DNA from: an uncultured bacterium
Lineage (GTDB): Bacteria; Actinomycetota; Coriobacteriia; Coriobacteriales; Coriobacteriaceae
Reading direction: 5' to 3'
Assembly (NCBI GenBank): GCA_905215505.1
Contig: CAJMPU010000039.1
Coordinates: 1-8,524, forward strand
Length of the DNA stretch: 8,524 bases
Each line of letters begins with the position of its first letter. The stretch's first letter is position 1. Position numbers and translations under genes: made by a program. Below are positions 1-8,279 of the stretch, piece by piece. The notes under the pieces are model-generated. The model was not told where the DNA came from. It searched no databases and was given only the letters and a program-made list of their open reading frames with translations.

Positions 1-99
1 GCAGCGAAGCTGTTGGAATAAATGCGACTTTTTTATTTTCAATTTCTTCCTTTAGCAGACTTCCTACACTTGAAAAGTGCGAACATAAAACATTTTCAT
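1..99 (-). pseudogene. Peptidase E-like (S51 / class I glutamine amidotransferase-like) gene, 5' part, frameshifted; runs off the left edge
   Basis: On the minus strand an excellent ribosome site, AAGGAG, lies 7 bases before an ATG at 99. The ATG frame gives MKMFYVRTFQV and stops at 66-64. If one T is added to the TTTT run at 90-87, the frame becomes MKMFLCSHF followed by a continuous reading to the edge that includes KKVAFIPTAS and no stop. That pattern (short strand, S-x-F, about 20 residues, then a KKVxFIPTAS strand) is typical of the N-terminus of peptidase E-like proteins. The downstream frame has no ATG, GTG or TTG back to its stop at 160-158, so a clean alternative start is lacking. 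The fragment is AT-rich, unlike the housekeeping genes here. It could be a true pseudogene, a slipping homopolymer, or a sequencing error. The family call rests on about 33 residues only; the catalytic Ser lies outside the window. Confidence 0.62.
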
Positions 100-202
100 C
101 AATATTCTCCTTAGTATATAAATTCTTATTTGTTGAACTAAGCCGTGTATACCATACTCACCAATGAAAGAACGCCCTGATATAGCGTAATTTGCTGTTA
201 TC

Positions 203-333
203 CTGCGTACGTGCGTACACACTCCACAGGAATTCTAAGGGTCCTGCCCCCCTTAGCACACGGACTTTGGAACAAAGTCTAGTTTGTTACGCCTTGCCAG
301 AGGTGTACAGGCTCCCAGTACGCACGTACGCAG
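203..333. repeat. 16-bp perfect inverted repeat enclosing a 99-bp hairpin-rich core
   Basis: CTGCGTACGTGCGTAC at 203-218 is the exact reverse complement of 318-333. Between them are a 7-bp hairpin CTAAGGG/CCCTTAG (235-241 with 250-256, 8-base loop), a 7-bp hairpin GACTTTG/CAAAGTC (263-269 with 273-279, loop GAA), and a weak GCCT/AGGC pairing near 291-312. As RNA or single-stranded DNA it would fold into a closed stem with two or three branches. No direct repeat flanks it and no transposase is present. It may be a small non-autonomous mobile element, a structured RNA, or recombination sites around an invertible segment; the sequence alone does not decide. Confidence 0.7.
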
Positions 334-396
334 CAATTGCCATCAATGCGCCATATAAGTGGCGATCAAGTTCGTATAAAGCGACCTTGGTTCCGC

Positions 397-439
397 AAAA
401 CAAAAGGCAGGATACCATCACCACGATGATACCCTGCCT
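397..439 (-). terminator. Rho-independent terminator-like hairpin
   Basis: Positions 405-419 pair with 425-439 over 15 positions around a 5-base loop. Two of these are A/C mismatches on the plus strand but G-U pairs on the minus strand, so the stem is complete only in minus-strand RNA. On that strand the stem is followed by TTTTGTTTTG. Strand, loop size and T-run all fit a terminator for minus-strand transcripts entering from the right. Confidence 0.6.
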
Positions 440-493
440 CTGTTCGTTCCTGTTTACCGTTCCGAGTAGTCCTTCCGCAGAATTTCCGATAAA

Positions 494-541
494 CAAAAAA
501 CGTACCCGAACCCTTTTTCGTATAGAATCGGGTTCGAGTAC
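494..541 (-). terminator. Rho-independent terminator-like hairpin
   Basis: GTACCCGAACCC (502-513) pairs with 530-541 over 12 positions around a 16-base loop. The single A/C mismatch on the plus strand (506/537) becomes a G-U pair on the minus strand, and there the stem is followed by a G and six Ts (500-495). The loop is long for a terminator, so it could also be part of a structured RNA. Confidence 0.5.
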
Positions 542-561
542 GAACTGAATGCTGGAGCAAT

Positions 562-604
562 AAAAAACCACCACAAAGGTACCTGTCCCCTTTGTGGTGG
601 TTTT
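562..604 (-). terminator. Terminator of the dehydrogenase gene, built on a GGGGAC repeat
   Basis: AAAACCACCACAAAGG (564-579) is perfectly complementary to 589-604, with a 9-base loop. In minus-strand RNA the stem is followed by six Us (567-562). It begins 6 bases after the dehydrogenase stop codon. The A-run and T-run on either side could let it work in both directions. Its right arm and loop carry the GGGGACAGG repeat described separately. Confidence 0.85.
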
Positions 605-608
605 GGTC
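579..608 (-). repeat. GGGGACAGG repeat copy 1
   Basis: Read on the minus strand, just after the dehydrogenase stop: ACC, then AAAACCACC, a variable base (A), then CAAAGGGGACAGG. A near-identical copy in the same orientation follows the glycosyltransferase stop at 8204-8233; only the variable base and the bases after ACAGG differ. Confidence 0.75.
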
Positions 609-610
609 GG

Positions 611-1699
611 TTAGGCCAGGATAGAGTGGCCGTAGGCGTTGGCGGCCTTGATGGCGGCGGCGAACTTTTCGTCGGTGAAGGGCTCCGGGTTGCCCTGCTT
701 CCACTCGTTGGTGGCGTGCGCGTATTCGCACAGGGCAGGGATGTCGACCTCGGAAAGTCCGACTTGCTCAAGCGTTACGGGCAGGCCCATCTGCTTGTTA
801 AAGGCGGCGTAGCGCTCAAGGTTCTCGGTGTCGCCCGTGTAGGCGAACAACACGAGCACGCCCAGGCTCACGACCTCGCCGTGCAGGTAGGAGCCCTCAC
901 GCGGAATGCTGCAGGTAGCGTTGTAGAACGCGTGCGCCACGCTCGAGTTGTAGTAGTAATCGTTTTGGTTGGTCAGGTTGGAGACGTAGCCCGTGTTGAC
1001 CACGATGTCGAGCGCGATCTGCTTGACGGCCTCGCTCGACAGGTCCTGGCGCACGTCCTCAAGACCCTGGACGCCATAGGTAAATAGCGGCTCGGAGCAG
1101 GTGTGGGCGAGTGCCAGGCCAAGAGCGGCGGTGTGCTCCAAGTTGCCGGCGCTCGTGGCGTACTCGACCTCGGGCTGCTTGGACAGGGCATCACCCACGC
1201 CGGCCCAGAAGTACTCTGCCGGTGCCTCGGCGATGATCTTGGGGTTGATGAAGATGTGCGCCGGGCGGTTGGGATACGAATAGCCCTCGAGCGAGCCGTC
1301 GTCGTTGTACACGACGGCAATGGCGGTCGCGGCGGAGCAGTTGGAACAGATCGTCGGTACCGTAAAGACAATCTTCTTGAGCTCGATAGCTGCGGTCTTC
1401 ACGGTGTCGAGCGCCTTGCCGCCGCCGCATGCGATAAGCACGTCGGCTTCCTGGCAGGCAGGGGAGTTCACGACCTTGGCGATATTGGCACGCGTACTGT
1501 TGGTACCGTAGACGCGCGTCTCCAGAATCTCGACGTCGGTACCTGCCAGCGCAGCTTCGATACCGGGAAGTGCTGCAGCCAGGGCTTGCTTGCCGCCGAT
1601 GATGGCGACCTTCTTCGCGCCGTACTCGGCCAGTGCGCCGGGCAGCTCGTCAAAGCAGTCTTCGCCAACGGTATAGTCGCTCATTCCAATTGTGCGCAT
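611..1699 (-). CDS. Group III metal-dependent alcohol dehydrogenase (glycerol dehydrogenase / hydroxycarboxylate dehydrogenase-like)
   Basis: A predicted cytosolic NAD(P)-dependent oxidoreductase of 362 residues, the usual length for the GldA/HcxA branch of the iron-containing alcohol dehydrogenase superfamily. The N-terminal nucleotide-binding half carries CGGGKALD at 91-98. The C-terminal helical half carries the three metal ligands where expected: D170 (GVGD), H256 (VAHAF) and H273 (YLHGE). The position matching the glycerol-binding Asp of GldA is C121 (PTICSNCSA), so the substrate may not be glycerol; the CxxC-like stretch recalls HcxA/YbdH more than true GldA. The ATG at 1699 is chosen because AGAAGG lies 5 bases upstream; an in-frame ATG at 1759 lacks a comparable site. 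The gene stands alone, divergent from ileS, with a strong terminator behind it. I found no convincing promoter for it. Confidence 0.88.
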   Translation of the reverse strand: MRTIGMSDYTVGEDCFDELPGALAEYGAKKVAIIGGKQALAAALPGIEAALAGTDVEILETRVYGTNSTRANIAKVVNSPACQEADVLIACGGGKALDTVKTAAIELKKIVFTVPTICSNCSAATAIAVVYNDDGSLEGYSYPNRPAHIFINPKIIAEAPAEYFWAGVGDALSKQPEVEYATSAGNLEHTAALGLALAHTCSEPLFTYGVQGLEDVRQDLSSEAVKQIALDIVVNTGYVSNLTNQNDYYYNSSVAHAFYNATCSIPREGSYLHGEVVSLGVLVLFAYTGDTENLERYAAFNKQMGLPVTLEQVGLSEVDIPALCEYAHATNEWKQGNPEPFTDEKFAAAIKAANAYGHSILA

Positions 1700-1800
1700 A
1701 GCAACCTTCTTTCGTTCGATAAAGTGCTTACAGGTATTTTGCTCCAAGAGAAGGTCCACGGCCGCAAGAAATTTCGAACGTATAAAACCAGTGTTGAGGG

Positions 1801-1829
1801 TTTTTCGCCGGCGCGGAACGTGCTAGCAT
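1801..1829 (+). promoter_or_regulatory. Possible promoter of the ileS leader
   Basis: TGCTAGCAT at 1821-1829 resembles an extended -10 (TGnTAnnAT) and lies about 10 bases before the first pairing of the T-box leader, which is where a promoter must be. The -35 region at 1801-1806 (TTTTTC, 17-base spacing) is poor, and a better TTGAGG at 1794-1799 is too far away at 24 bases. Confidence 0.35.
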
Positions 1830-1840
1830 ACTCCGCATAA

Positions 1841-2142
1841 GCGTTGATGGGGACGAGTAGTCGGCCGTCCGCATGCTACAGAGAGCGGGGAGCGCTGAGA
1901 ACCCGTGCATGCGACCGATGAAAATCACCCCGGAGCTGCGGTCCCAACGGATGTGCCGCGCAGGCACGTCTTAGTAGACATCGCCGAGATGGTCGTCGAT
2001 ACAGGCCAGCCGAGTAACGGATGCGAGCGCGCGGCGACGCGGGCGAGGGCATCTAAGCTGGGTGGTTAAGCGAAGAGCTTTTACGGGCAGTCTGCCCGTT
2101 TTGTGGCGCTTCGTCCCAGCTTGTAGGGACGGGCGCTTTTTT
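1841..2142 (+). promoter_or_regulatory. T-box riboswitch (isoleucine specifier) controlling ileS
   Basis: A cis-acting RNA that binds tRNA-Ile and lets transcription proceed when the tRNA is uncharged. Stem I is closed by GGGAC (1850-1854) with GTCCC (1941-1945). Its distal part is closed by GCATG/CATGC (1871-1875 with 1908-1912) and shows the conserved AGAGAGC (1880-1886) and GCTGAGA (1894-1900). The specifier reads ATC at 1924-1926, an isoleucine codon, followed by ACC and GGAG as usual. Later stems fit GATGT/ACATC (1950-1954 with 1978-1982) and AGATG/CATCT (1988-1992 with 2050-2054). The antiterminator has AAGCTGGG (2055-2062) pairing with 2115-2122, a 7-base bulge TGGTTAA (2063-2069) whose TGGT can pair with the tRNA end, and GCGAAG (2070-2075) pairing with 2109-2114. 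A competing terminator follows. Outer stem boundaries are approximate. Confidence 0.92.
2106..2142 (+). terminator. T-box intrinsic terminator
   Basis: GCGCTTCGTCCC (2106-2117) pairs with GGGACGGGCGC (2126-2136), with one bulged base and G-U pairs, and is followed by six Ts (2137-2142). Its left arm shares 2109-2117 with the antiterminator's 3' strand, so the two structures exclude each other, as a transcriptional T-box requires. Confidence 0.88.
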
Positions 2143-2185
2143 GGTGCCCAGAGGGCGTGCGCGCCCACGATATGAAAGGGGTACC

Positions 2186-4990
<2,805 letters not shown>

Positions 4991-4993
4991 CCT

Positions 4994-5036
4994 TTGGGGA
5001 CGTTCTTAAACGACTGTCAAACAAGAACGTCCCCAA
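4994..5036. repeat. 14-bp inverted repeat of GGGGACGTTCTT type after ileS
   Basis: TTGGGGACGTTCTT (4994-5007) is the exact reverse complement of 5023-5036, with a 15-base spacer. It begins 3 bases after the ileS stop codon. There is no T-run, so it is not itself a typical terminator; a real one follows. It shares the GGGGAC head with the repeats at 579-608 and 8204-8233 and looks like a REP-type palindrome. Confidence 0.75.
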
Positions 5037-5056
5037 CGTCAACTTTTGTCACGTCC

Positions 5057-5095
5057 AAGCGGCATTCTGTTTTTCGGAATGCCGCTTTCGTTTTT
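5057..5095 (+). terminator. ileS terminator
   Basis: AAGCGGCATTC (5057-5067) pairs perfectly with GAATGCCGCTT (5077-5087) around a 9-base loop, followed by TTCGTTTTT. It separates ileS from lspA. Confidence 0.92.
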
Positions 5096-5127
5096 AGCTG
5101 GTTATTTCGCTAGCGTTGGTGAATATG

Positions 5128-5157
5128 CTGCGCGTTTGGCGTTTGTCACTATAAGAT
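5128..5157 (+). promoter_or_regulatory. Possible promoter for lspA and the rluD-like gene
   Basis: TATAAGAT at 5150-5157 offers a good -10 (TATAAG or TAAGAT) about 50 bases before lspA and after the ileS terminator. No clear -35 is seen at the right spacing (CTGCGC at 5128-5133 is poor). A TAAGAT also appears in the proposed glycosyltransferase promoter. Confidence 0.38.
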
Positions 5158-5207
5158 GATTACTTGCGTTAAACGGAATTCGAAGTTCTTGAGGGTAGGG
5201 GATTGAT

Positions 5208-5807
5208 TTGGGTCGTGCTGGGGATATGACGCCGCCTTTGCGTTGGCGGTTGGGTGTTGCTGGTGGGGTGGCGCTGGTTGTGCTGCTTGTTGACCAGCTG
5301 ACCAAGCTTGCGGTTCGTGCCGTGGGCGACGCTTTGCATGTGACTGTTATCCCCGGTGTGATCGACTTTCTATTTGTCCGCAATATCGGTGCTGCCTTTA
5401 GCATGGGCGAGGGGCATGGCATTGCGTTTGCCGTGCTGGCGTTGGCGGTCATTATCGCTATTGCCGTGTACCTCGTTCGTGCACCCCAGCTCGCCCATCT
5501 TGAGGTTGTGGGCATGGCGATGGTTGCGGGCGGTGCTATCGGCAACGCTATCGATCGTTTGGCCTTTGGCTTCGTGACCGATTTTGTTGCCACCACCTTC
5601 ATCGACTTTCCCGTCTTCAATGTGGCCGATATCGGCATTACCGTGGGCGTCGTGCTCGCCCTCTTTGGCTACATGTTCTTGAGCCCCGCTGCCCGCGAGG
5701 TCGATGCGACCGCCGAGCTTAACGCCCGCGACGAGGCCCGCGCCAAGCGCAAGGCCAAACAACGTGGGGAGCGTGCCCGCAAGATTCGCGAAAGGAATGA
5801 GCGTTAA
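5208..5807 (+). CDS. lspA: Lipoprotein signal peptidase (signal peptidase II)
   Basis: A membrane aspartic protease that removes the signal peptide from diacylglyceryl-modified prolipoproteins. Family motifs appear in order: VDQLTK (28-33, first membrane segment about 15-34), RNIGAAF (58-64), GGAIGNAIDR (108-117), VTDF (123-126) and FNVADI (137-142). The catalytic pair is D116 and D141. Four hydrophobic segments fit residues about 15-34, 70-90, 98-116 and 142-158. Residues about 162-199 are a strongly charged tail rich in Arg, Lys and Glu that most family members (about 160 residues) lack. The start is uncertain: TTG at 5208 has AGGGG 6 bases upstream; ATG at 5226 (shorter by 6 residues) has CTGGGG only 3 to 4 bases away. 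The stop overlaps the next start (TAATG), so the two are probably translationally coupled. Confidence 0.96.
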   Translation: MGRAGDMTPPLRWRLGVAGGVALVVLLVDQLTKLAVRAVGDALHVTVIPGVIDFLFVRNIGAAFSMGEGHGIAFAVLALAVIIAIAVYLVRAPQLAHLEVVGMAMVAGGAIGNAIDRLAFGFVTDFVATTFIDFPVFNVADIGITVGVVLALFGYMFLSPAAREVDATAELNARDEARAKRKAKQRGERARKIRERNER

Positions 5808-6820
5808 TGGCCGACATCCATATTCTTGTTGCCGACGATTGCTCTGGCCAGCGTCTCGACGCCTTTCTGGGTGCCAACGACGGCTGCCCCACGCGCTCTG
5901 CCTGCGCGCATCTGATCGAGGGCGGCGCAGTAATCGTGAACGGCGATACCTGTCTGTCAAAAAAGTATGCCGTACGCGCCGGTGACCGCATCTCGGTTGA
6001 CCTGCCCGAGCCTCACGATCCGACTGACGTGATTCCCGAGGCCATTCCCCTCGATATCCGCTACGAGGACGATTACCTCATCGTGCTTTCCAAGCAGCGG
6101 GGCCTGGTGTGCCATCCCGCCCATGGACACGAGAGCGGCACTCTTGCGAACGCTCTGGTCTACCACTGTGGTATCGACCATCTTGGTACCGTGCAGGGTG
6201 AGGACCGCCCCGGGATCGTGCATCGTTTGGATCGCGATACCTCGGGCCTCATGCTTGCGGCAAAGGACGACGACACGCAGCGCGCACTTCAAAATCTCAT
6301 TCGCACGCGTACGCTCGACCGCCGCTATATCACGCTTGTCCACGGGCACATCGCCATGGACGAGGGCACCATCAATACCGGTATCGCCCGATCGACGCGC
6401 GACCGCGTGAAGATGGCGGTTTCCGATGACCCTTTTGCTCGCCAGGCCATTACGACCTTTAAGGTCCTCGAGCGCTTCGATTCCTCGCGTTTTGACGACG
6501 GCTATACGCTCGTCGAGTGCCACCTGTTTACGGGCCGCACACATCAGATTCGCGTGCACATGCGCCATATCAACCACGCCTGCGTGGGCGATCCACTCTA
6601 CGGCAAGTGCGATGCTCGCGCCGATCAGGGCCTGACCAGGCAGTTCCTGCATTCCTGGCGCGTGGCGTTCGACCATCCCGTGACGGGGGAGCGCATTGAG
6701 TGCCGCGACGAGCTGCCGTGGGATCTCGCTGCGGTTCTTGACGATCTGGCTCCGCGTTCGCTTGGTCGCACCGCTGCCGGCGACGAGATCGTTCCTCAGC
6801 TCGGTCTTCTCGAAGCCTAG
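5807..6820 (+). CDS. RluA-family 23S rRNA pseudouridine synthase (RluD-like)
   Basis: Isomerises uridine to pseudouridine in RNA, most likely in 23S rRNA. Of 337 residues, the N-terminus is an S4 RNA-binding domain (about 15-65: QRLDAFL, then VIVNGD and VRAGDRI). The catalytic domain has the signature HRLDRDTSG (139-147) with catalytic D142, a Tyr in RRYITLVHG (172-180), and TGRTHQIRVH (242-251), followed by VGDPLYG (260-266). This layout is that of RluD/RluC-type enzymes, but the modified position cannot be read from sequence, so I give no symbol. The ATG at 5807 overlaps the lspA stop by one base, with AAAGGA 10 bases upstream. The lspA-rluA-family pairing is common in Gram-positive genomes. 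I see no terminator between this gene and the next. Confidence 0.95.
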   Translation: MADIHILVADDCSGQRLDAFLGANDGCPTRSACAHLIEGGAVIVNGDTCLSKKYAVRAGDRISVDLPEPHDPTDVIPEAIPLDIRYEDDYLIVLSKQRGLVCHPAHGHESGTLANALVYHCGIDHLGTVQGEDRPGIVHRLDRDTSGLMLAAKDDDTQRALQNLIRTRTLDRRYITLVHGHIAMDEGTINTGIARSTRDRVKMAVSDDPFARQAITTFKVLERFDSSRFDDGYTLVECHLFTGRTHQIRVHMRHINHACVGDPLYGKCDARADQGLTRQFLHSWRVAFDHPVTGERIECRDELPWDLAAVLDDLAPRSLGRTAAGDEIVPQLGLLEA

Positions 6821-6838
6821 TTAGTATTAGGTGGTTTC

Positions 6839-6865
6839 TTGAACGCCCCTAGCCTGCGGTAAGAT
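6839..6865 (+). promoter_or_regulatory. Possible promoter of the glycosyltransferase gene
   Basis: TTGAAC (6839-6844) and TAAGAT (6860-6865) are separated by 15 bases; with GATATA (6863-6868) as -10 the spacing is 18. It sits 37 bases before the start codon. The element strengths are moderate and the spacing is not ideal. Confidence 0.45.
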
Positions 6866-6902
6866 ATACGGTTGTTTACGTAACGCGTTGCTGGGAGCCT
6901 GC

Positions 6903-8198
6903 ATGCTCGCCTTTTTACAAACCAACACACCCATCGTGATCTTCAACCAGATTGTCGTCACGCTGCTCACGGTCTGTTTTCTGTACCAGGTGGTCTTCTT
7001 TGTCATTGGTGCTCTCCGTGGTGAGGTCGCGCCCCCTAAGGCCAAAAAGCTGCATCGTTATGCCTTCTTTATTGCGGCGCATAACGAGGAAGCCGTAATT
7101 GCCAATCTCGTACGCTCCATCAAGGACCAGGACTATCCGTCCGAGCTTATCGAGGTCTTCGTGGTCGCCGATGCCTGCACCGATAACACGGCGCAGCTCG
7201 CTCGCGAGGCTGGCGCTATCGTGTACGAGCGTAATGACCTGGCCCGTAAGGGTAAGAGCTGGGTTATGGACTTTGGTTTTGACCGCATCCTTAACGAGTA
7301 TCCTGACACGTTTGAGGGCTACTTTATCTTCGATGCCGATAACGTTATCTCCCGCGATTACGTCTCCAAGATGAATGATGCCTTTGACCAGGGCTTCCAT
7401 GTGGTCACAAGCTACCGCAACTCCAAGAACTTTGGCAGCTCGTGGATCTCGGCTGCCAACGCCACTTGGTACCTGCGCGAGGCGCGTTTCCTCAATAACG
7501 CACGTAATATCTGCAAGACTTCCTGTGCCGTTTCGGGTTCGGGCTACCTCATCTCCGCCAGTGTTATTGAGGGCATGCACGGCTGGCAGTTCCACACGCT
7601 GACCGAGGACATTCAGTTCACCACGTTCTGCGCCATTCACGGCATTCGCATTGGCTATGCGCCGGCGGAGTTCTTTGACGAGCAACCCGTGACGTTCAAG
7701 GCATCCTGGAAGCAGCGTATGCGCTGGACCAAGGGCTTTTACCAGGTGTTCTTTACGTATGGCAAACACTTAGTCAAGTCGACCTTCCGCTATCATCGCT
7801 TTGCCGCATATGACATGTTTATGACCATCGCTCCGGGCATGCTTCTTTCCCTGATTTCCATGCTCGCCAACGCGACGTTCCTCATCGTGGGTGGACTCTC
7901 GCACGGCTTCTTGGCTACCGAAGTCGAGATGCAGGCTTGTGCCGCCTCGCTCATTATGACCTTCGCGATGATGTACCAGACCTTCTTTATCCTGGCGCTG
8001 CTCACGACCATCTTCGAATTCAAGCATATTCATTGCGCGCAAAAGTGGCGTCTGGTGACCAACCTGTTTACCTTCCCGATATTTATGTTCAGCTATATTC
8101 CCATCACGGTGGCGGCGCTGTTCCTGAAGGTTGACTGGGTGCCGACGCAGCACGCCGTCAACGTTACCCTCGACGAGGTCATGCAGGGCGCTAAATAA
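6903..8198 (+). CDS. Membrane-bound family 2 glycosyltransferase (cellulose/chitin/hyaluronan synthase-like)
   Basis: A predicted inner-membrane transferase of 431 residues that would use a nucleotide sugar to build or extend a polysaccharide. An N-terminal membrane segment (about 11-38) is followed by a cytosolic GT-A domain: AAHNEE (58-63), VADACTDNT (88-96), the DxD motif DADN (144-147), TED (234-236, the usual catalytic base) and QRMRW (271-275). TED plus QxxRW is the signature of processive synthases. Three hydrophobic segments follow (about 303-330, 345-372 and 385-409). No deacetylase, PilZ or other fused domain is present. The ATG at 6903 is chosen because GGGAG lies 5 bases upstream; an in-frame TTG at 6888 is less likely. 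The sugar and polymer cannot be told. It lies between the rluD-like gene and a prepilin peptidase, with no partner export genes visible. Confidence 0.92.
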   Translation: MLAFLQTNTPIVIFNQIVVTLLTVCFLYQVVFFVIGALRGEVAPPKAKKLHRYAFFIAAHNEEAVIANLVRSIKDQDYPSELIEVFVVADACTDNTAQLAREAGAIVYERNDLARKGKSWVMDFGFDRILNEYPDTFEGYFIFDADNVISRDYVSKMNDAFDQGFHVVTSYRNSKNFGSSWISAANATWYLREARFLNNARNICKTSCAVSGSGYLISASVIEGMHGWQFHTLTEDIQFTTFCAIHGIRIGYAPAEFFDEQPVTFKASWKQRMRWTKGFYQVFFTYGKHLVKSTFRYHRFAAYDMFMTIAPGMLLSLISMLANATFLIVGGLSHGFLATEVEMQACAASLIMTFAMMYQTFFILALLTTIFEFKHIHCAQKWRLVTNLFTFPIFMFSYIPITVAALFLKVDWVPTQHAVNVTLDEVMQGAK

Positions 8199-8202
8199 CC
8201 AC

Positions 8203-8248
8203 CACCAAAACCACCGCAAAGGGGACAGGCAACTTTTTGGTGCTTTTT
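8203..8248 (+). terminator. Possible glycosyltransferase terminator
   Basis: CACCAAAA (8203-8210) pairs with TTTTGGTG (8235-8242), followed by a T-run (8244-8248). The 24-base loop, which holds the GGGGACAGG repeat, is long, so termination strength is doubtful and the next gene may be read through. Confidence 0.45.
8204..8233 (+). repeat. GGGGACAGG repeat copy 2
   Basis: ACC, then AAAACCACC, a variable base (G), then CAAAGGGGACAGG. It matches the minus-strand copy at 579-608 at about 27 of 30 positions and, like it, starts a few bases after a stop codon and runs in the sense direction of the gene. Confidence 0.75.
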
Positions 8249-8279
8249 GCTTTTGCGATGCAGCTAGAGGAGGCGTCCG

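Larger units (their letters stand above)
100..563. other. Gene-free structured intergenic region
   Basis: No convincing protein gene lies here. The left part (100-202) is AT-rich and carries the leader of the peptidase E-like gene; TATACA at 151-146 on the minus strand, preceded by TGG, is a possible extended -10 but no good -35 is seen. The middle (203-333) is a perfect inverted repeat enclosing hairpins. The right part (334-563) holds a small hairpin (349-353 with 360-364) and two longer hairpins followed by T-runs on the minus strand. A plus-strand open frame of 118 codons crosses the region, but its path is dictated by the inverted repeats, it has no ribosome site, and its product resembles nothing I know. 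Confidence 0.6.

Noticed and set aside
203..333. CRISPR repeat or IS end
   Set aside because: There are only two arms in inverted orientation, no regular spacers, no transposase and no flanking direct repeat.
530..541. GGGTTCGAGT resembling a tRNA T-loop
   Set aside because: The flanking bases do not form a T stem, and no acceptor, D or anticodon arm fits around it on either strand.
192..548. Plus-strand open frame of 118 codons across the structured region
   Set aside because: It has no ribosome site, no recognisable domain, and its sequence is imposed by inverted repeats and by hairpins that are complete only as minus-strand RNA.
1103..1840. Plus-strand open frame opposite the dehydrogenase gene
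   Set aside because: It is antisense to a gene with clear catalytic motifs, with low-complexity composition and no start signal.
1700..1840. Promoter for the dehydrogenase gene on the minus strand
   Set aside because: AT-rich spots such as TTTTATAC near 1781-1788 exist, but no pair of -10 and -35 elements at sensible spacing could be supported.
2141..2185. Upstream TTG start for ileS
   Set aside because: It falls in the terminator T-run, has no ribosome site, and would add 15 residues absent from the family; GTG at 2186 fits better.
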